Shown here piece after piece: positions 47,265 to 58,946 of a stretch of 64,000 bases of DNA. Within the stretch, counting starts at the first letter, position 1. Each line of letters starts with the position of its first letter. The translations under genes were made by a program, and so were the position numbers. This DNA comes from Cokeromyces recurvatus (lineage: Eukaryota > Mucoromycota > Mucoromycetes > Mucorales > Mucoraceae): assembly GCF_025118155.1 (NCBI RefSeq), contig NW_026251404.1, forward strand, positions 124,001 to 188,000, in the 5' to 3' direction. The notes below the pieces were generated by a model. That model saw only the letters and a list, made by a program, of their open reading frames with translations, was not told the DNA's origin and made no database searches.

Positions 47265-48636
47265 ATGAATATTACATTAGCAGAAATTGTATCAAAAATT
47301 AAAGCTCAAGGAAATAAACCTGATATTTCATTTTTAAAAGATAATCCAGAAGCGCAATTAATGCTTCTTTTAGCTCTTTTATCTAATAATAATAATAATA
47401 ATCAATCTACAAATGACAATTCCCAAAACAATGATCAAACTCCAACTTCTTCTTCTTCAGCTTCAAGTCTTCCCTCAGATTTTAGTTCAAATATGGATCC
47501 GGCAAATGCTTCTACAATGAAACATGACGATTTAGGACTTAAAAGAAGTAACAAAAACAAATAGGATTATTTATATATTTAGTTTTATTAATACGACTTT
47601 TTTTTTTTCATTTTGGATAGAAATGAATAATAGTTCATCAAAAAAAGTAGGCAGGAAACCAGTAACAAGTGAAGATGAAGATGTAAGTCCAAGGGAAAAA
47701 ATAAATAAATAAATAAATATAGACGGTGAATTTTAATCTTTCTCGTTATGTTAGTCAGATGATCCAAAATCAAAAAGAAAAGCACAAAATCGAGCTGCAC
47801 AAAGAGCATTCAGAGAAAGAAAAGAGAATCACATTCGACTCTTGGAAGAAAGAGTAAAGGAATTAGAAAAACAAAATTTGAATAAAAATGTTGATCTATT
47901 GTTAGAAAATAAACAATTAAAGGAAATGATTGCACGTTTACAGAATGAAAATGCTGCTTTGCTTAACTCAGCGATCGTTTCTTCATTTGATTTCCCGTTA
48001 TCGTCTGTATCCATAGATTCAGAAGAAAGACCACAAAAGATTATTCGTTCCGCTAATGATGCGAATACTTTACCTGTTAATCATTTAGAATCTCCAGTTA
48101 GTAGTGAGCAATCAATATCATCCAAGAGTCAATTAAACACACCAGAGACACAATATCAGTTATCGATTGATGATATCTTGGGTATCAATAACACTAGTCT
48201 ACCTTCTCATACTTTGTTAGATCATTATGACCTGTTGGGCTTAAATGTTAATAAATTGAACGACTATCAGATACAATTAGAAAATCTGCTGAATCAGTCC
48301 CAATCTTCTTTTGCATCTGATCCAGCTCAATTTGATCTCTTTTATCCCACTAATAATAATAATGATGATGATGCAAATGCGGCTAATTCAGTCATTACAA
48401 CAACAAATACTACAACTACAGATAGTTCATCACCTGAAGCGGAAACTAAACAAGAAGAACATGAAGTGAAAGGCATTACAAATGTGTGGGATAAATTATC
48501 AGAACACTCAAGATTTAATGAGATTGATATGGATGCTCTTTGTGAAGAAATGTGCTCGAAGGCTATTTTCAAAGACTCAGCTGAACATGATGAAGAATTT
48601 GTAAAATTAGTGCATAAATACTACCCTACTGAATAA
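47265..48636 (+). CDS. PAP1/Yap-type bZIP transcription factor, 408 aa
   Basis: Exons 47265-47547, 47621-47682 and 47755-48636 join in phase to 408 residues. The basic region KRKAQNRAAQRAFRERKENH (about 121-140) carries the N-R-A-A-Q-R-A-F-R core diagnostic of AP-1-like Yap/Pap1 factors, which bind TTACTAA-type sites. A leucine zipper follows (LLEERVKELEKQNLNKNVDL). The C-terminus ends with a PAP1-type cysteine-rich domain: VWDKLSEHSRFNEIDMDALC then EEMCSKAIFKD. It has two Cys instead of the usual three, and no obvious N-terminal Cys-rich domain. Such factors respond to oxidative stress through disulphides that hide an export signal; whether this one does is uncertain. It is tandem to TAF8 on the same strand, about 200 bases downstream. 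Confidence 0.9.
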
Positions 48637-48721
48637 TTATAATATATGCATATACATTTCATTTACCTATCATACATAGTTAGGTAATAAAACAAACAAA
48701 CAAAAAATACACACATTTTAT

Positions 48722-49063
48722 TTAAGAGCTCATTAAAGTAATGCCCATTATAATGCAGGCAAGTGATACATATGGGCTTAATCTTTCACCAATTCGTGCT
48801 GCTTTCCAAAATAATCCAAGTACACTAACAAAAGGAAACAATAAATATGAATATGAATATATATAAAAGAGGGGAAATAATAACTTACCCAGTTTTGTTT
48901 CTGTCTAATAAAGATGGTGCTTGAGCTTTAATATATGTACATGTACAAATCATAAGTAAAATGACTAAAAGCAAAGATTGAAAATTGAAAATGGCAGACT
49001 ATAATTACAATTTACATGTTATGCTTCTTTTTTCATAAATAATAATTAACAATAGATTACCAT
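48722..49063 (-). CDS. Kish / TMEM167 small Golgi membrane protein, 71 aa
   Basis: Exons 49061-49063 (the ATG alone), 48889-48998 and 48722-48824 join in phase to 71 residues. The reading is [60 protein letters not shown] and a hydrophobic end. It matches the animal Kish-A/TMEM167A protein nearly residue for residue, including [11 protein letters not shown] and KxARIGERxSPYV. There are two membrane segments; human KISHA has 72 residues. The family is needed for the early secretory pathway and constitutive secretion. The gene is easily missed because each coding piece is short and the first exon holds only the start codon. It is convergent with the bZIP gene, under 90 bases apart. Confidence 0.93.
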
Positions 49064-50077
49064 CGTATAAGGTACTTTTGACTCGTGTTTAAAAAAAAAA
49101 AAAAATAAATAAATAAATAAAGGGAAAGCAAATTTTAAAAGAAAAAAAAAAAAAAAAAAAAGCAGCATATAATATCATTATCGGAGTTAATCGTTTAACA
49201 GCTTCCCTTTTTTTTTGGAAAGTTACAATCCTTCCTTTCCATTTGTCAATACTATTTCTTCTTCTTATTACTACTATTACTATTACTACTTTACTGACAT
49301 ACAACTGTTATTTTCCCTTTTATAAAAATGATATACTTCTTTTTTGAATTTTGCAAAATAAAATGAAATTACATTGACATACATCTTTATTAAACAGCAT
49401 TGTATCTTTATAATTTTTCACGATAACAGTCATATTGCCAATACTAGCTTTTGAATTCATGTTTCTTATATTGAAGAAAAAGAAAAACTAGATACATATT
49501 TAATTTACTGTAACAAATAAAGGGCTCATTGTACACATGTCATTATTTCTCAAGCAATCAAATAAACAAACAATAATTAATATCTATTATAGTCTGTATT
49601 ATCAGTAGTAATAAGTTGAAAAAAAAATTCCTTTATCCCTCTCTATATTATGAGTTATATTGTATACAAAAGAGATGTTCTGTCATTTGCAAGCAGAGAG
49701 AATGGCAGCTTTTTTTTTATAATAATAGTTATTTTTTATTCAGATACAAATCATTATTCGTATGAATAATAGATAACTATTGTTAATAAAAGAAGAAGAA
49801 GAAGAAGAAAAAAAAAAAGAGATCTATTTTCCTTCTTCGTTTCCAAACATTACATAAGCAACATAGGACTTGCATAACAAAATAGATTTATTTATATTAC
49901 GTCACAAGGTTACTTTTCTCCCCCTTTTTTTTTTAATATTACAATTTAAAGGCAATTTATAAGATATATTTCCTTTTTATCTCTTTGTTGTTATTAAAAT
50001 ATAAAAGGATTGAATTAACTGGAAATCAAGCTTTCTTTTTTTTTATGCCAATATAATTCATTTTGCTAAATTAATAC
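49064..50077. other. Divergent intergenic region between Kish and striatin genes
   Basis: Contains poly(A)/poly(T) tracts and an (AGA)n run near 49791-49808. No gene seen; presumed promoters for both neighbours. Confidence 0.55.
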
Positions 50078-50529
50078 ATGTCAGAACTATCATCTACCAT
50101 GGAATATACTTTACCTGGCGTATTACACTTTTTACAAGTCGAGTGGAGAAAGTTTGAACGTGAAAAAAATGAATGGGCTATTGAAAGAGCAGAATTAAAA
50201 GTAAATTATATATACGCCATTTTTACTTGCTTTAAAATGTTTATTTACTAATTATTTAATAGGCTCGTATTGCTTTATTAGAAGGTGAAAGAAGAGGAAT
50301 GGAAAATGTAAGATTGGTATTAATGAAACGAGTTAAAATGCTTGAATATGCTTTAAGACAAGAAAGGTATTTTGTATTTTAACGTGAATACATAATATAT
50401 ACTTATTATTTTTTTAATAAAAAAAAAATAAAAAGAAAAAGACATGATGGCATAACTATGACAACAACAACAACATTAGAAGACCAGCCTAATGTCAAAG
50501 CTAGTATAAGAAATACGATTCGCAAGTAC

Positions 50530-50562
<33 letters not shown>

Positions 50563-53028
50563 AATATACATATATGCTTTTAATTAAACAATGTCGAGTA
50601 ACTGGTTTATTCTTTTTATTTATCTATTAGCTTCATCATCATCGACTGTGGATAATAAACTAAAAGAAAAAAGTCGACAAGTATTAAAATCGTAAGTCGA
50701 TTATTATTAATTATTTCATCTTAAATTGTCTAATTTTCTTCTTCCTCCTTTTCTCCTTTTTTCTTTTCTTTTCTTTTCTCGGCTCCTTAAGATGTCTTCA
50801 AGAAATTAATTATTTAACTTCAATTCCAAGTCGACTTCCACTAACGAATGCATTAGCAACAAGAACAACAGCTGTAGGGAAAACTTCAACTATGGATAAT
50901 AGTCATGATACAGATCCACCAGCTACAGGAACACGTTCTCAACGCAATAACAAGCAACTCACTGTCAAAAAGCAAAATAGTTATTTTTCAAACCCAGTTC
51001 AAAAGAAACCAATCATAGATCCATTAAAAGACGATTTAGATATGGAGGTGCCTGCAAATGTGGATGAGGTAGCCATGATTAATAATATTAAGGAGGAAAA
51101 GGAACAATATTCTGCATCACAGGATAATGAGTCTTTGGTAAGGAGGGTTTCATTTTATATATTTTTTACATTTATTAATTTTTTTATATACAAAAGTCAA
51201 TGCAAATTCAAGAAAAATTTCATTTATCAGAGGAGAAAGTAATGAAATTAATGAAACACGCTAATAAAAACGATCGAAATAAGTTACAGCATAATGAGCA
51301 TTTATTAGCGGGAGATTTTGACCCTAACCAAGTAAGTTTGTTTGTTTGTTTTAAATTTTAAGGGGAATCTTTTCTTCATATTAAATTACAATTGTGTTAG
51401 ATTGGGGACATAAATGAGCAACAACAAAATCAACCAAAGATTTGGAAACCTAGAATAACGATAAAAGGGTAAAAAAAAAAGAAAAAAAAAAAAGAGAGAG
51501 TGAGTGAGTGAGGAGAGGATGCGTAAAGACGGCTTCTTATAGAAAAAAATATATGTATTCAATTTTAAAAATGATTATTAGACATTTAGATTCAGTAAGA
51601 GCGGTATGTTTTCACCCAAAGGAAATGATTGCTGCATCTGGATCAGACGATGGTACTGTTAAAATATGGAACTTGCAAAGAGCTACTGGAAAGGATGGAA
51701 TTGCGCCTAAAAAGTATATAATTAAATTTGGAACAATTAAAGAAATTTTTTTTTAATCTTTGTGTTTGTTTGTTTGATTTATTTCATAGAGGAGCACTAG
51801 AAGAAGCGGATCCATGTATTACATTTAGAGGTCATACGAATGCGGTTACAGGAGTTTTGATTTCAGAATTACAGAATAAAGTATATTCTGCATCATTAGA
51901 TTCTACAATTCGTGTTTGGAAGTTACCAGCTGAGGATCATGGTTTATTTTCACCTGTTGGTAAGAGAGATCAATCCATATATAAAAAAAAAGATAAATAA
52001 AATATACTCATACCTATATTAGATCCTTCATTAAATATGGCGACCTATATCGGACATACAGATGCTATTTGGGACTTTAAATTTTCATCAACAAAGTATC
52101 AGAAAACTTTATTAGCTTCTGCTTCAGCAGATGGCACTATTAAAATTTGGGATACAGAATCAACTGGAAGTTTATTAAAGAGTTCTTTGACATTTGATGG
52201 TATATTAACAGAGGATACTGAACTAAATAAAGGTATATGTATACACACATATAAAAGGTAGATTTTGATATGCTGATATATTTTAATATTTTTCGTTAGT
52301 TGCACCTACATCGCTTGACTATTGTCATACAGATATAAATAAATTGGTTGTATCTTTTGTTAATGCCAAGATTAGATTATATGATATTGAGACTGGACAA
52401 GTGATTATGACATTTAAAGGAAGCGATGACACATATGGTAAGAGTTTTTTTTTTTTTTTTTACATAACAAGATAGATGGTATATCTAATTTATTATAATA
52501 GATAATACAGTGAATACACAAATCAATAAAATTATCGCTTACCCAACTATGCCAATGATTGTAACTGGACATGAAGATAGATATATAAAATTTTTTGACA
52601 TAAGATCAGGTAAAGAGAGTGAAAGAGAAAGAGAATTTTTTTTTTGTGGCTTAATAAGATTGTGATTGTAACAGATTAAATGAATATATGATAGGAGAGT
52701 GTACAGAGACTGTATCAGGTCATTTAGATGCAGTTACAAGTTTAGATATTGATTCAACAAGCACACACATGGTATCAGGTGGTAAGTGCAAAAAGAAAAA
52801 AAAAATGATCATAATGACGGAGTTTAGAATTATAAGTATATGACTATAGGTCATGATTCATCTATACGTTTATGGGATTTATCAAAGAAAACATGTGTAC
52901 AAGAATTTTCAGCACATCGTAGAAAAGGTGATGAAGGTGTATTAAATGTTAAATTTCATCCAACCTATCCTTGGTTGATTAGTGGAGGTGCTGATGGGAT
53001 CGTGAAAATATATCATCACGGATATTAA
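50078..53028 (+). CDS. Striatin, STRIPAK scaffold, 642 aa, 14 exons
   Basis: Exons are 50078-50200, 50263-50366, 50436-50503, 50631-50691, 50792-51137, 51197-51331, 51401-51468, 51582-51713, 51790-51959, 52023-52232, 52300-52437, 52502-52609, 52695-52781 and 52850-53028, all in phase, 642 residues. The N-terminus is the striatin signature: YTLPGVLHFLQVEWRKFERE, then ERAELKARIALLEGERRGME and a coiled coil that binds PP2A-A and the other subunits. A variable Asn/Ser/Lys-rich linker follows. From about residue 255 there are WD40 repeats (GHLDSVRAVCFHPKEMIAAS, FRGHTNAVTGVL, YIGHTDAIWDF, ending WLISGGADGIVKIYHHGY). Fungal homologues (PRO11, Far8) control cell fusion, fruiting and septation through the STRIPAK phosphatase complex. 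Exon 3 must end at 50503; the later donor breaks the frame. Confidence 0.94.
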
Positions 53029-53153
53029 ATTTACCACTATAAAACATGCATATATACTATCTATTTGTGTATATCATTACTATTATTATTACATCTATAT
53101 ATAAAAGGCTTCTTCTTTCTTTGTTAATAACTAATATATACACATGTAACTAT

Positions 53154-53796
53154 TCATTTGATTTTATTTGTTACAAAATCACTAAAAAAGGTTCTTAATC
53201 CATTAGCGTCATTTTTATAAAGATAATGATCGCCAAAAACACATCCTTCTGCCTCTAATTTAGCCTTTTTATTTGCAGTTAATTGATGGTCACCAAAGCC
53301 ACCCCCAAAGCCGCCTAGAGTATAATCAGAGGCAATGACTCGATGACAAGGTATAGGTAATGGACAAAAGGGATTGAGACGTAAAGCTTGACCAACAGCA
53401 CGAGGGGAAGATTTTAAGGCATCACTCAAGATTTTATAAGAAGTAACTTGACCTTTTGGTATCTGTTCAATAAGATCATATACCTGGAATTGAAAGGCAG
53501 TCACTTTTCTACCCGTTTTAGAATTGATGAATCCATTTCTTTCTTTTTGAGTCCTTGGATATGGATGAACAGCTATAAAGAAAGTTTTTTTTTATTAATG
53601 TTCCTTTTCTCTCCTATACTTTATTATATTTTTATATACTTTTAATATCTTCATCATTTGCTTCAAACGTTTGTATAATTGCTTTTTGAGTACTATTCTT
53701 TGTCACTCTTTTCTTTATAGAATGTTTTTCAATTTTTGTAGCTTCTTTCGCTTTGGATGTTGCTATTCGAGAACGTAACTTTGCCATATTTTTCAT
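53154..53796 (-). CDS. MGT1: Methylated-DNA--protein-cysteine methyltransferase (MGMT), 191 aa
   Basis: Exons 53640-53796 and 53154-53572 join in phase to 191 residues; a second ATG at 53787 would give 188. The C-terminal domain shows FQFQVYDLIEQIPKGQVTSY, the arginine-finger helix SSPRAVGQALRLNP and the active site PIPCHRVI, whose Cys is encoded at 53346-53348. GFGGGFGDHQLTANKKAKLE completes it. The enzyme repairs O6-alkylguanine by moving the alkyl group to its own Cys, a one-use reaction. The Cys marks it as a true alkyltransferase rather than the Atl1-like form (Trp in place of Cys). The N-terminal 60 residues are a short basic extension (IKKRVTKNSTQKA), not the full N-terminal domain of bacterial Ada-C. 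Nuclear by inference. Confidence 0.93.
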
Positions 53797-53978
53797 TTTT
53801 TTTTTTTTTAATAATAAGGAAAAAAAAAAAAAAAGCTGCGCAAAAGAATTTTAAATGTAGTAAATCAAACAAAAAAAAAAAAAAAAAAAAAAAAAATGCA
53901 AATATTTATAAATTCAGATATTTATACAGTAGTGTTACATAATAAAAAGTTCGATAAATCTATATACGATGCAATTTA

Positions 53979-54848
53979 TCAAACAAGGATACCTTTATAT
54001 TCAGCTTTATTAAAACGATGACTCAGTTCTGGCCATTGAACTAAAAACCGATCTACAAAAAGATATAATAATTTACCAGTTAAAGAAAGAGTATGTACTC
54101 GAGCAAATGATTCCACATAGATAATTTCAATTTTTTTAATGCCTAACATCTATCAAGCCTCAGAAATAAATATTTATTCTTTTTTTTTTTTTATTCTTTT
54201 TGATTTCATACTTACTCTTGGTAGATAGGCCAACATACAAATAGGTATACAACTACCAGGTCCATTACAAATAATCTAATCGATAGCATGAGTAATTACT
54301 ATTATTTTACAATGCCAATAATATAATTACCAGGTCTGGCCATGATAAAAGCATCACTCTTATGGAAGCTAACAATGCAACTATCACTGTCTTGGGCACA
54401 GTTAACCATGATTGTCCAACTTCTCTAGCTCTGGGTATCGTATATATGTCAAATTTCCCCTATTTTTTTTTTTTAAATAAATAGGAAAAAAAAAAATAGA
54501 AATTTACCTTTTTTAGACTATTTTCATGTTCAATTGCTTTCTCTTTACTCAAGATATCCGTGTTGGTTATAATATAAGATCTTGGTGAATATGTTATTGG
54601 ATGAAGGGATTTGACAAGCTGTAACATTTCTGCTGTATGTCCACCTAATATAAAATTAGTTTATTTTAGTTTGCATATATCATCTATACATCACTCTCGT
54701 TTATACCTGAACCTAGAAAAATACACGTCTTACATGCTTTTGTGCGTCTTTTTTGAATATTATATTTACTTTGTTTTGGAAGAATGAGCCAGAGTCTTAA
54801 TAGAAATAGAATTATAAATGTTAGACTAAAGATGATTACATTGAGCAT
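53979..54848 (-). CDS. ALG14: ALG14, membrane subunit of UDP-GlcNAc transferase, 212 aa
   Basis: Exons 54707-54848, 54508-54644, 54331-54459, 54216-54275 and 53979-54149 join in phase to 212 residues. With ALG13 it adds the second GlcNAc to the dolichol-linked N-glycan precursor on the cytosolic face of the ER. The N-terminus MLNVIIFSLTFIILFLLRLW is the membrane anchor. GSGGHTAEMLQLVKSLHPIT, PRAREVGQSWLTVP, LIICNGPGSCIPICMLAYLP, IEIIYVESFARVHTLSLTGK and the C-terminal VDRFLVQWPEL are all hallmark blocks of ALG14. Length fits the family (about 200-240). An upstream in-frame ATG at 54914 would lengthen the N-terminus by 22 residues; I prefer 54848 because it starts directly at the membrane segment. 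It lies upstream of and in tandem with the MGMT gene, about 180 bases apart. Confidence 0.94.
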
Positions 54849-56273
54849 GATTGAATGATCAAAGGAAAAAAAAAAACGAATAGAAATAAAATTCAATAAA
54901 TTAATATTCCGCAATTGTTCTTGATTTTAAAGATCATGCTTCTATTACAATTAAACATTTTTTATTATTTTTATTACTATTATTATAAAACGAACCTATG
55001 GGCGCATCAATATCTTTATTATATTGGATTGCTCAGGTCAGTTCAAATTATGTGGAAAAAAAAAGTATCTAAAAACCCTCTTATGGGAAAAGAGGTTAAA
55101 AAGGTAAAGGAAAGGAAAAAGAGAAGGTGAGAAAAAAAAGGAGGAATATTGCTAACAAGTTTAAAGGGACAATCAGTTGAGAAATTTCCTGCCTGGGTCA
55201 AGAAGTGGAGGGGGGGGTGTAGTTTGTCGTGTAGTAATTAATCCATTTCCTGTAGAATGGTACACATAACTGACCAACGATAGAGCCAGTCAGAAACATT
55301 CTGAGAATTTTGGTACTTATGCTGAGGGAGATGATTTAAAAGAAAGGAAAGGGGATCTGCAATTGATCGTGGCAAGAATAAACGGGTGTGCATGTGCAAG
55401 CATTCAGTGGCGTGTGACCGACTAAAAGTGTACATGAGGATGATATGGGCAGGCTTTAGGTATTCCTCCGAGTAACCAACTAAGACGCCATCGAATAGTT
55501 CGACTACGCTCACTGTGTGTCATGGGTAACCAGAGTATCGGATCAATGTTTAGATGCTTTATAGGTAAGTGTCTGAAAATTATGTTTACTTTGTTTAAAA
55601 ACTAATCTCACTTCTTCGGTTGTCTAAAAAAGGTAAGCTAAATATTTGAAAGTTAATTTTGATTCGTCCAGAAAAAAAACTAACATCGTCTGAATTTAAA
55701 GTAGAAATACTATATAAGAAACAACGCCTTCTAAATGTACAATTCTGCTTGGAGATGGGCTATCTAGCATCACTCCCAAATCCCTGAACCTTCTGACCAT
55801 CATCTTCTTCCAATACAACAATGATTTTCTCATAGTTAATCATCATCATTTATACATATACTTTAATATTTTCCCTTTTATATCCCAAAAGGGGTTTTCT
55901 TTTCCTTTTTTTTTCCATAGCGATCTGACCAGGGCAAAACAGCATATATAAATGCTATGTGCTCATTGGTCATTTTTTAATTTTTCTTTTAAAATAAAAT
56001 TCTTCTTTAATCGTAAAAGAAACAACGAGATAAAAGATAAATATCAAACTTCATATGAACCTGTTCTATAATCAATGTTGACATGTATGGTTACACTAGC
56101 CAATCATGATTTATTTTTGTTTTAAATTTTTATTCCATATAAGGAGATGTACATTTTTTTTTTTACAGAATTTTTCTAACGTAAAAAGAAAAAGAAAAGA
56201 AAAGAAACCCCTCTTTATTTTCTGTCTTTTTTTATTTTTTTTATACCTGTTATTCTTTTTTTTTTTTTTGTAC
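54849..56273. other. Intergenic region with retroelement-like remnant
   Basis: Apart from the remnant at 55238-55540 no gene is seen. The 55150-55560 part is visibly richer in G and C than its surroundings, as expected for inserted DNA. The 55930-56270 part is AT-rich and probably the promoter of the membrane-protein gene. Confidence 0.5.
55238..55540 (-). pseudogene. Decayed C-terminal end of a LINE-like reverse transcriptase protein
   Basis: On the minus strand, one frame reads RTIRWRLSWLLGGIPKACPY and, after a frame change near 55450, another reads ATECLHMHTRLFLPRSIADP then LSFLLNHLPQHKYQN and WSVMCTILQEMD. The order RWRLxWLxGG...CLHMHxRL...DPLSFLLNxLP resembles the C-terminal tail (after the reverse transcriptase) of non-LTR retrotransposons in Mucorales as I remember them. 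No reverse transcriptase core is present. The frame break and small size show that it is dead. The family assignment is from memory and only moderately sure. Confidence 0.4.
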
Positions 56274-57439
56274 ATGAGTCAGTCTCCACCAACACAGCCT
56301 GAAAATTATCATATTCGACAGTCTTCTTTACAAACTGTTTATGAAGATAATGACCCTTATAGAATAGCTAAAAAAAATCAACATTTAGGTAATTGTAATA
56401 GTAATGCTCAATATGTACCTTTTTATATAGTAAATATTAAAACTATTTTCTTTTCTTTTCTTTTCTTTTAGATTCTTTCTCTGATGGTACAGTTTCTGAT
56501 GTCATACATTCTAGAACAGCATCAGATAGTAGTACAAGTAGATTATATGCAAATGCGATCCCTTTTTCAACATCTAATAAATATGAAGACCCTTATGCAA
56601 AAACTCAACACAAGAAATGGAGAACGGTAAATAATGATAGAGCTAATTCATATTTACCTTATTCACATCATGCAAGAGATCCTAATCAAAAAAGTGAGCC
56701 AATTTATATTGAAGAATATGCAGCACCAGCGTCTACTACACTAGGTATAGGATCCATGTTACATGATGGTATGCCACCAGACTCACTCAATAACCAGGCC
56801 TCTCAACAAGGAAATGATCTAGAATTTACAGATAAAATGATGAATTTACCTGATATTGATAAAAGAAGAAGGAAAAGGAAGCGAATTTGTGGATTGCGTT
56901 ATCGTACAGCAGCTTCTATTTTATTTTTATTATTTGTAGTCGTTATTATCGTATGGTATTTTGTATGGCCACGTATTCCCGTTTTGTCTTTAAATGACGT
57001 TGACAACATTGGTTCCATTCAAGTAATTACGAATAGCACAAAGAAGAGTTTATCAGCAAATTGGCTAATGAATATGACAGCGGATAATACAAACAATTGG
57101 GTCCCTACACGTATTCAATATATTGACATGACCATTTCAGATGATAATACAGATGCAAGTTTTGGTACTGGCACCTCTGGTTTTCTCGTTTTACCAGCAA
57201 AAAAGAAATCATTTATTACAATTCCCATGTCAATTTATTATGCTTCAGATATAGCTAATGATACAACGTTTCAAGATTTATATAATGCTTGTGGTGTACA
57301 AGTGACGTCCAATATGCCCTTTGACAATAAACAAGATGTATTAAATATTACAATTCATATTGCAATTCAAATTTCTGGATTTGCTTGGACAACTAGAAGG
57401 CATATACCCTATTATGATTTATCTTGTCCAACAAGCTAA
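56274..57439 (+). CDS. Single-pass membrane protein with LEA2-like domain, 360 aa
   Basis: Exons 56274-56388 and 56472-57439 join in phase to 360 residues. The first 165 residues are hydrophilic, Ser/Tyr/Asn-rich and cytosolic. A strongly basic stretch (DKRRRKRKRICGLRYRT) precedes one membrane segment at about 185-206 (ILFLLFVVVIIVWYFVWP). The remaining 150 residues are a beta-rich domain with several N-glycosylation sites (NMTADNT, NDTTF, NITIH). Its VPTRIQYIDMTISDDNT and FLVLPAKKKSFITIPMSIYY fit the LEA2/NDR1-HIN1-like fold seen in fungal type II membrane proteins such as yeast Tag1-like proteins. Topology by the positive-inside rule is N-in, C-out or lumenal. Function is not known. It shares orientation with the two downstream genes but no functional link is evident. 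Confidence 0.75.
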
Positions 57440-57461
57440 TATATACCACCACCACCACCAC

Positions 57462-57541
57462 CCGCACACACACACACACACACAAAAGAAAAAAAAAAAG
57501 AAAAAAAAAAGAAAAAAAAAAGAAAAAAAAAAAAAGAAAAG
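57462..57541 (+). repeat. (CA)n followed by (A9-10 G)n repeat
   Basis: About 11 CA units, then a periodic tract in which runs of 9-13 A are separated by single G residues. It lies just after the stop of the LEA2-like gene. Confidence 0.85.
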
Positions 57542-57650
57542 AAGACATATAGTTTGTAAATATAATATCCCTTGTTCATAATAATAATAATAATAAATAT
57601 ATGTCTTTTTTTTTCCTTTACTTTTCTATTTTTTTTTTCTTAAAAAAAAA

Positions 57651-58684
57651 ATGTCAAATAAAATTGCAGTTAATGTCATCAAGAATAGAAAGAAATATTT
57701 TACAGAATTACCTTCATTAAAAGTATTATCACGACCTAGTCATGAACGATCTGAAGTAACCGTTTATGTAAAAGGCTTTTTAGCTGAAGGTGATTCACCA
57801 GATAATTTTGAAGATTGGATGCATTCACATCGTTTACTTGTTTTAAGTCCAACTCATCAATGGTCTTCAAAAGCATTAGGGTAATTTTTTTGAATACGTA
57901 TATATATTTGTTTACTTGTGTATTAACATTGACGGGGGGGAGGAAAGTTACTCTTGGCCATCAGGAAATTCTAATTCTAATATTCCTATACCCATTGCTT
58001 CAGTTGGATCATCAGCTTATTTACTTTTAAAGAACTTTAAACAACTTAAAAATTTCAAGTTGCCAACGCCAACATCCATTGCAGGTGCTATTGCACTCGA
58101 TATAGGGCTTCATGCAACACGTTTAGCCTATCAATTTAATATAGCAACCAAAGAAAGTCATGAAAGAGCAGAAATGTTGGCTTGGCGATTATTAGATTTA
58201 CGTAGAAAACATGATTATTTAAGAGTAGTAGGTCATTCCTTGGGCTGTAGACATATTGTAGAAGCATGTTCATTAATGAATTTTGAAGAAAGGTAATTAT
58301 GGTGTCTAACTAAAATAAAAAAAATAGCTAAAAGTAGAAATAATCAGGCCAGATTCAATTCATTTGTGTGCGCCAGCTTTGGTAGCACGAGATATTGTAG
58401 ATCATATTAAAAAGGGGACAACACATGGATTATTATTAGGACAAAAAAAGACACTGATTTACTATTCAAAAAAGGATATCACTTTAGGTATTTTATTGCG
58501 AACACTTTTAATGGGCGAACAGGCTATCGGTGAAATCGGATTACCGGAGCAAATAGGATTTGTTCAAGATTGGCTTGATCCCAGTGTTCGATCCATGGAC
58601 GTTAGTAAATCATTAGGTGGTTTTTATATTGGTGCTCATACAGACTATGCAAATAAATTTCATTATTTTGCGCAGCCGTTTTAA
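57651..58684 (+). CDS. Alpha/beta hydrolase, DUF726/TMCO4-like, 303 aa
   Basis: Exons 57651-57880, 57948-58292 and 58348-58684 join in phase to 303 residues; the second exon uses the AGGAAAG acceptor at 57947. Strand and oxyanion features: SEVTVYVKGFLAEGDSPDNF, ALGYSWPSGN, the nucleophile elbow VVGHSLGCRHIVEAC, then HLCAPALVARD. The acid and histidine probably lie near YYSKKDITLG and the C-terminal GAHTDYANKFHYF. This layout (KGFL...GYxWPSG...GHSLG) is that of DUF726 and TMCO4 family serine hydrolases, but the usual membrane segments are missing, so this may be a soluble relative. Substrate unknown; lipids or lactones are possible. It is downstream of the LEA2-like gene, same strand, about 210 bases apart. 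Confidence 0.75.
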
Positions 58685-58746
58685 TTCGTCCAGTCAGTAG
58701 TAATTATAATAATAGTTAGTTAGTTAATAGAAACAGAAATAGGTTT

Positions 58747-58859
58747 AAGTTTTTTTTTTTTTTTGTTACTACGTTACTGGTTTCAGTTGTAATGAAAAAG
58801 AAATTTTTTTTTTTTTTTTTTAAATTCAACCATATTTTTTTTTTTTTTTTTTTGTTCTC

Positions 58860-58893
<34 letters not shown>

Positions 58894-58895
58894 TT
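58747..58895. repeat. Poly(T) tracts and (TTA)n before the arrestin gene
   Basis: Three T runs of 14-18 nt and a (TTA)n stretch (58867-58892) lie in the short region between the hydrolase stop and the arrestin start. They are likely part of its promoter. Confidence 0.8.
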
Positions 58896-58946
58896 TTCAA
58901 AAGGGCTTTGAAATCAAGAATTTATATATGGACTAGTTACTATATA

